Source: Paenibacillus eucommiae
Lineage (GTDB): Bacteria; Bacillota; Bacilli; Paenibacillales; NBRC-103111
DNA: 64,000 nt
Direction of reading: 5' to 3'
Assembly (NCBI RefSeq): GCF_017874215.1
Contig: NZ_JAGGLB010000009.1
Coordinates: 1-64,000 of the forward strand
The notes below the pieces were generated by a model. The model made no database searches, was not told the DNA's origin, and saw only the letters and a program-made list of their open reading frames with translations. The position numbers were made by a program, and so were the translations under genes. Below are positions 59,590-64,000 of the stretch, piece by piece (position 1 is the stretch's first letter; the number at the start of each line of letters is the position of its first letter).

Positions 59590-62244
59590 CTAATTCGAAG
59601 CATAGAAAGCATAGGTGCCACCGCTACTTGTTAGTCCAACTGGGGCTGTGGCAGGAAGCGACGCCGGATACGAATAACTAATGTATTGAACAGGCGGTTT
59701 ATACGTCAAAACACTTCCCATTTGACTTAAAATAAACACTAGCCAGTAGGGTGTGTTCTCCGTTAACGTTGTGGACGGAATCATTCCTTTGTTCCATCCG
59801 TTAGTCAACGTGACTTCTGGCGATTCTGAAAGCATCGTTCCCGGATTTCCGTTATTGTCGCTGTAAAGAGCCATTCTAACCTTGCCTACCGCACCTGAGG
59901 CTACGTACAAGTTCAGGTTGGTCGCGGTTACATTTTGGCCTGCAATAGCTTTCGTGGCTACAAAATTATTGCCTGCCGCCGTTTCCGTGCTGGCACCGGG
60001 TGCATCTAGACCCACATGAATGGGAGTTGGTAAAGTTGGTGAAGCCGAATTGGCATAAAACCTCACATCATCAACCATGTACCATGAGTTGGCTGGCGAG
60101 TCGGAGTAGAATCCGATCGTCGCTTGCCCATTGGTGACATTGATATTTTCAATGCTGATCTGTTTCCAAACAGAAGTTTTCGGTATAGTATACTTCAGGC
60201 TTGTTCCACCGTAATCTTTCGCTTCCATGTAAGCAGTTCTTAAATTTCCAAGATCGCTTTTCACCCATGCCTTTAGTGTATACAATCCATTTGGTAATCC
60301 TGAAAACGTTTGATAAGTATATACTTTGTAATCTGTTCCCTTCCAATGGCCTAATTTATAGGATCCCGTATGAGGTGCGCCTGAACCCGATACTCCCTCC
60401 GTATAGTCTGCATCCGCATCCGCCCCTGAAGTACTCCAGCCGACAGGTGAGGATACCGCCGCTCCGTCATCTTCGAATCCGGGATTCGTTATTAAGTTCG
60501 GTCCTGTTGCTCTTTTGGCATTAGAAATTTCGTAGAAAACGACTCCATGGTGCGCTATTTCGGGGTTTAGTGTTAATGAGTTACCTGTGACTGCTACCTC
60601 GGAAGTAGTTGATGACAACGTTGCCAAAGCTTTATACGCATTCTCCCGCGAATACCAGTAAGTTAAGTCAGCAGGATCTTTCAAAGCCTTGGGTACTTCC
60701 AACGAATATTTGGACCAATTTGGCGAATAGGAACTGTCCGTTAATCCCCTGTTGGTCTGATCTGTCCACCACTGCGGCCAGAAATTTCCGTGCGTATCAT
60801 CCACAACCCATTGTTTTACAGTGACTGTGCTGCCGCTAGCAGGGATTATATTCGAGATGCTTATTGCCGGGGTTTCAGAAGTCGATGCATTAAAATTGCT
60901 GTTATAATTATAAACCATGAAATGCATAGTATCGGTCGAACTGTTATACCCGGCTATGCCATTTATCTCATTCCCGGAATTCCCAGGGGATCCGGATACG
61001 ATTCCCTCCACTCTCTTGTCTCCAGCCATTTTATAAGCTAGGTTGGCAATGTGGGTGCCTACGGATGGTACGCCTCCCCAGAATATTTCAGTACTTAATC
61101 CCCAGGTAGAAAACCAGTCAATATTTGAATCATGCATGACTTTGAACAACCTGGCATCTGAGGATGCTTGGAAACTATGGGCAACAATGCGTGAATACAG
61201 CGCTTTATTGTCGAACCCGGAAAATATACGCCCCTCATCAATGCCATACTTCAGATTTGTCAAACCATTCGCATTGGCCCGGTTTCTCAAAGAGTTGATC
61301 GTATCCGCCAATGTTTTTCCTCCATAAAACACGCCTGGGCGCGAATCATAATAGGACGCCGTCAGATAATCAATTTGAGTTCCGTTTAATCCCGTTTTAT
61401 AGTTGACTCCGTAAGTGCCTACTCCTGCTACATGATCAATAAATTCCTCTTCGTTCCAGTACCCCGCAGCAAACGCCAAGCTGTGCGCACCCACGATTAC
61501 ATCGGATGCCGCTGCCCCCGCTTGAACGTATGCAGCCTCTAGTGCCGCAACCGTGTAATCGTATAACTTAAAATAAGATATTTTTGTCGTATTGGCACTG
61601 ATCTTATCATCGAACCAATCTTTGTTTTCGAACTCCGTCCCCACTCCCCACGACCACGACTTGACTTCATTCATACCAAATTCCGTTATGAGTTCATCCG
61701 CCAATGCTTTTATATAATTGTAATAAACATCATAATCATCGGGGAATTTTGTATTGTTAGCCATTCCGCCTATTGTGGGATTCGTTGAATACTTTACAGG
61801 TACATTACCTGTTTTAATTACAGGTTTTAATCCCTGATTCACTACATGATGAAGGGCTGTAATAAGCTTCGAAAAGTCATAGTCGGCCGGGTTGGTAGTA
61901 TCGCTGGGATCAATAAACAGATCTCTCGGGTAAAAGCTGCTGCAACCCGGAAAGCCGTCATAGCATCCCCCGGTAGCAGCCATAAGCTGAACTTTTTCTA
62001 CGAATGGGTAGTTCGTGGAAAAATAATTTGCTGGTTGGCCTGTTGCTTTATCCAGCCATTCATCATTATAACCCCACACATTTACGTCGGAAAATTTGTT
62101 TGATAGGGTCTGTCCATCTGACGAAAGATCAAACGAAACCGTTACATTACCTGCTGCATAAGCTTTATTCAAAGTTTCAGATGTGACAAGAGAAAAAAAA
62201 CAAACCAATACTGAACAGAACAGCAAAATTAATTTTTTCTTCAT
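59590..62244 (-). CDS. Secreted glycoside hydrolase with carbohydrate-binding module
   Basis: This 884-aa protein has a signal peptide (LILLFCSVLVCFFSLVTS..AYAAG) and so is exported. The catalytic barrel has an acid/base Glu near residue 201 (GVGTEFENKDWF) and a nucleophile Glu near 335 (GIDEGRIF), like clan GH-A (GH39-type) enzymes. A CBM_4/9-like module follows (NLITNPGFEDDG.., near 590-745), then a small C-terminal beta domain. The exact GH family is uncertain. It lies downstream of another carbohydrate-active gene, with a hairpin in between. Confidence 0.82.
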   Translation of the reverse strand: MKKKLILLFCSVLVCFFSLVTSETLNKAYAAGNVTVSFDLSSDGQTLSNKFSDVNVWGYNDEWLDKATGQPANYFSTNYPFVEKVQLMAATGGCYDGFPGCSSFYPRDLFIDPSDTTNPADYDFSKLITALHHVVNQGLKPVIKTGNVPVKYSTNPTIGGMANNTKFPDDYDVYYNYIKALADELITEFGMNEVKSWSWGVGTEFENKDWFDDKISANTTKISYFKLYDYTVAALEAAYVQAGAAASDVIVGAHSLAFAAGYWNEEEFIDHVAGVGTYGVNYKTGLNGTQIDYLTASYYDSRPGVFYGGKTLADTINSLRNRANANGLTNLKYGIDEGRIFSGFDNKALYSRIVAHSFQASSDARLFKVMHDSNIDWFSTWGLSTEIFWGGVPSVGTHIANLAYKMAGDKRVEGIVSGSPGNSGNEINGIAGYNSSTDTMHFMVYNYNSNFNASTSETPAISISNIIPASGSTVTVKQWVVDDTHGNFWPQWWTDQTNRGLTDSSYSPNWSKYSLEVPKALKDPADLTYWYSRENAYKALATLSSTTSEVAVTGNSLTLNPEIAHHGVVFYEISNAKRATGPNLITNPGFEDDGAAVSSPVGWSTSGADADADYTEGVSGSGAPHTGSYKLGHWKGTDYKVYTYQTFSGLPNGLYTLKAWVKSDLGNLRTAYMEAKDYGGTSLKYTIPKTSVWKQISIENINVTNGQATIGFYSDSPANSWYMVDDVRFYANSASPTLPTPIHVGLDAPGASTETAAGNNFVATKAIAGQNVTATNLNLYVASGAVGKVRMALYSDNNGNPGTMLSESPEVTLTNGWNKGMIPSTTLTENTPYWLVFILSQMGSVLTYKPPVQYISYSYPASLPATAPVGLTSSGGTYAFYASN

Positions 62245-62310
62245 CCTACTTCCTCCTCACATATTAAACAGGCTCTCGGCATTCGCCGAGGCAGATGTAG
62301 CAAGGGTTTC

Positions 62311-62351
62311 CCGATGCGGATCGCGGCTAGCAATCCGCGAAGCCGCATCGG
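62311..62351. promoter_or_regulatory. Strong intergenic hairpin between two carbohydrate genes
   Basis: CCGATGCGG and CCGCATCGG, with inner CGCGG/CCGCG, make an about 15-bp stem around CTAGCAA. A smaller hairpin (CTCGGC/GCCGAG) lies at 62275-62291. No U-tract follows, so these may protect or separate mRNAs of the two genes, not terminate them. Confidence 0.5.
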
Positions 62352-62416
62352 CCCGGATGGAAGCTGAGTCCACAAATCTGGTTGTGGCGGCAAATCTTCC
62401 ATCCCCTTTTAACCCT

Positions 62417-64000
62417 TCACCCGGATGTCAGTCTGCTTCCAAGTTTAGTTGAGTCGTCATCGTTCATCAGGTTGTCAAGTGTCAGGTTGATGACGTCCTC
62501 ACGCCCCAAAAAGAAATCCAGCGCTTTGTCTGCAGTCGCGTGGATCCACAAGTTCAATGAAGCGCCCGGCCGGTGCAGATTCAGTTCCGACTGTACCCGC
62601 TCATATACTGCAGTGAACTCTTTCTCCCATTCCTGGACTCTTGCATCAGTTTCGGCATTTGTCAGGTCTTGCTCCAGAACTGCCAGCTGTTCCAGACACA
62701 ACTGCATCCGGCAACGCAGTTCCAGCAGCAGCCAGCGCCAGCCGTCACGCGCCCACGGCTTCAGCCGGTCGCGGATGGCGGCGACGGATTCATCCAACTG
62801 CTGGGCCGATTTGCCTTGTCCGCTTCCGGTGAGGATATCCTCCATGTCGAATACGAGCTGCGCCGCTTCCTTTTCCACCTCGGCGCCGAAATAGAAGCGG
62901 CAATATTCTTCGACGATCTGTTCGATCTTTGCTTCGGAATGCCACATCATCTGCGCCCAGAGCACCTTGTTCAAATCCTCGTACCGGCCTTCCGAATAAG
63001 GAAAGGCGCCCGCAAGCCCGGAGCTGAGCTCGGCGTACTCGGCGGCGAACCTGCGGGGTGCCGGATTGCCACCCTTTCCGCCCCATGGAACGCTGTCAAA
63101 CATGCTGATCTCCGGGAACAGCACTACCGGATGCCGGGCCGGCAGCACTCTGCCACCAAGTTTCCAGCGCCTTGCTTCTATCGCTCCGGCCATTACATAC
63201 TTGAACCATGAAGCCTCCTGCTTGTCGTCCTCCGCCAGGTAAGCGAAAAAAGCATCATCTTCGCCCTTGCGATGGCCTTCGAACCACCAAGCGCTTACAT
63301 TGACGTCGATACCGGGCACGGCCTCTTGCAGCGAATTCGCCAGTTCGCGATTCAGTTCCATGAAGGTACGCGGCCAAGGCAAACATTCCGGACAGTTGCA
63401 ACCTCCTTGATCGTAAGGCCACAGCCAGAACGATTGGACTTCAGCAAGCTCGGAGAAATACATCCGCTTGTTGTGGAGCACCATCGCACGCCCCTCCGGT
63501 TTAGAGGGGCAAATATCCGTGTCGTAACCGCCGAATACGCGGTCGCGCGACCTGAGCGGATGGTAGTCAAGCTCATCAAACGCGTTGGTGCGCAGCATTG
63601 CACGTCCCTGACCAACCTGCCCCAGAAAGCCTTCGTTGGATACGGCGGTGCGCCCTGTTCTCATCCCTACCTCACGGGCATAGGATTCGAACGTCTTCAG
63701 CCTCTCCAGCATCGGTCTGCCTTCCTCCAGAGAGCGGTAATGGGAAATATCGAACCAGACCAGTAGTTCGTTGACCCCCCATAACGCCAGATCCTCGAGG
63801 TAAGCTTGCACTTCTGCCAATTCCGCGTGGCAATACCAATTGCCGAAGTGGGTGGCAAAATAAATGCCGCGTACAGGTTTCTCCGGGCGGGAGACAAGGT
63901 CGAGTGCCGGAAACCGCCTGCCTTCCTCGCCGTCCGCGGTGAAATTGATCAGCCGCAGCAGCTTGCCCAGCCCGTACAACACGCCGCGTTCACTTAATGC
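62417..64000 (-). CDS. Carbohydrate-active protein, GH20/GH67-like barrel (5' end outside window)
   Basis: The frame is open to the window edge, and the residues before the first possible start (ALSERGVLYGLGKLLRL) look like coding sequence, so the N-terminus is missing. The visible part has RGIYFATHFGNWYCHAELAE and NELLVWFDISHY, resembling the barrel start of alpha-glucuronidases or hexosaminidases, and a Cys pair (CNCPECL). No signal can be assessed. A role upstream of the secreted hydrolase in one operon is likely. Confidence 0.7.
   Translation of the reverse strand, partial: ALSERGVLYGLGKLLRLINFTADGEEGRRFPALDLVSRPEKPVRGIYFATHFGNWYCHAELAEVQAYLEDLALWGVNELLVWFDISHYRSLEEGRPMLERLKTFESYAREVGMRTGRTAVSNEGFLGQVGQGRAMLRTNAFDELDYHPLRSRDRVFGGYDTDICPSKPEGRAMVLHNKRMYFSELAEVQSFWLWPYDQGGCNCPECLPWPRTFMELNRELANSLQEAVPGIDVNVSAWWFEGHRKGEDDAFFAYLAEDDKQEASWFKYVMAGAIEARRWKLGGRVLPARHPVVLFPEISMFDSVPWGGKGGNPAPRRFAAEYAELSSGLAGAFPYSEGRYEDLNKVLWAQMMWHSEAKIEQIVEEYCRFYFGAEVEKEAAQLVFDMEDILTGSGQGKSAQQLDESVAAIRDRLKPWARDGWRWLLLELRCRMQLCLEQLAVLEQDLTNAETDARVQEWEKEFTAVYERVQSELNLHRPGASLNLWIHATADKALDFFLGREDVINLTLDNLMNDDDSTKLGSRLTSG

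Noticed and set aside
62573..63211. Plus-strand open frame of 212 codons
   Set aside because: It is antisense to the barrel-type carbohydrate gene in a GC-rich stretch where long shadow frames are expected.

Overview
The window looks like part of a Paenibacillus-type genome (Gram-positive, Bacillales). The indications are moderate G+C, strong AGGAGG-type ribosome sites, lipoproteins with Gram-positive lipoboxes, YesM/YesN-type regulators beside an LplA/B/C-like polysaccharide importer, an OpuA/GbsR betaine locus, Fur boxes of the Bacillus 7-1-7 type, and many sugar-related genes. No rRNA, tRNA, CRISPR array, transposase or phage gene was seen. Most genes are on the minus strand.

Layout by position. 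0.1-2.1 kb: a repeat remnant and a chemotaxis receptor. 2.3-8.4 kb: one minus-strand operon of a TerF-like (TerD+VWA) protein, a two-component system and a three-gene ABC exporter of the lantibiotic/bacitracin-resistance kind. 8.6-9.6 kb: a DUF1648 membrane protein and Ohr. 10.3-12.6 kb: a sialidase-like protein and a beta-lactamase-fold hydrolase. 13.1-15.1 kb: a Fur-controlled AraC regulator whose frame runs without a stop into a siderophore-binding lipoprotein. 15.4-17.7 kb: an XPD/DinG-type helicase with a nuclease-like N-terminus. 17.8-31.8 kb: a glycan-uptake locus (MFS, heparinase II/III, two permeases, binding protein, M55 aminopeptidase, beta-propeller-like protein, YesM/YesN). 32.4-35.3 kb: small genes, YceI and an SDR. 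36.5-40.2 kb: opuAA-AB-AC with divergent gbsR. 40.3-49.2 kb: membrane proteins, a cNMP-domain/SLC13 fusion, lactate dehydrogenase, an IsdG-like monooxygenase, a decayed two-component system and DedA. 49.5-53.4 kb: an XRE regulator beside a broken DUF6932 gene, and a GntR/binding-protein fusion divergent from a dehydrogenase. 54.2-58.3 kb: a tightly overlapped ECF sigma operon. 58.4-64 kb: a DUF4261 protein and two carbohydrate-active proteins, the last cut by the window edge.

The most unusual content is intergenic. A composite repeat family of roughly 0.2-0.7 kb occurs in at least five places (84-266, 9570-10122, 35498-36400, 42547-43430, 53413-54099), always in the same orientation, with fragments near 32.0 and 49.3 kb. 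Four copies hold a long stem-loop whose outer arms change in a compensating way between copies. Several copies carry two to four palindromes of the form TTTAACGATG/CATCGTTAA. Three kinds of short element with terminal inverted repeats have inserted into or next to these repeats, two of them at sites that show an imperfect 8-9 bp target duplication. This nested non-coding structure is not explained by any gene in the window and is the best candidate here for something undescribed.
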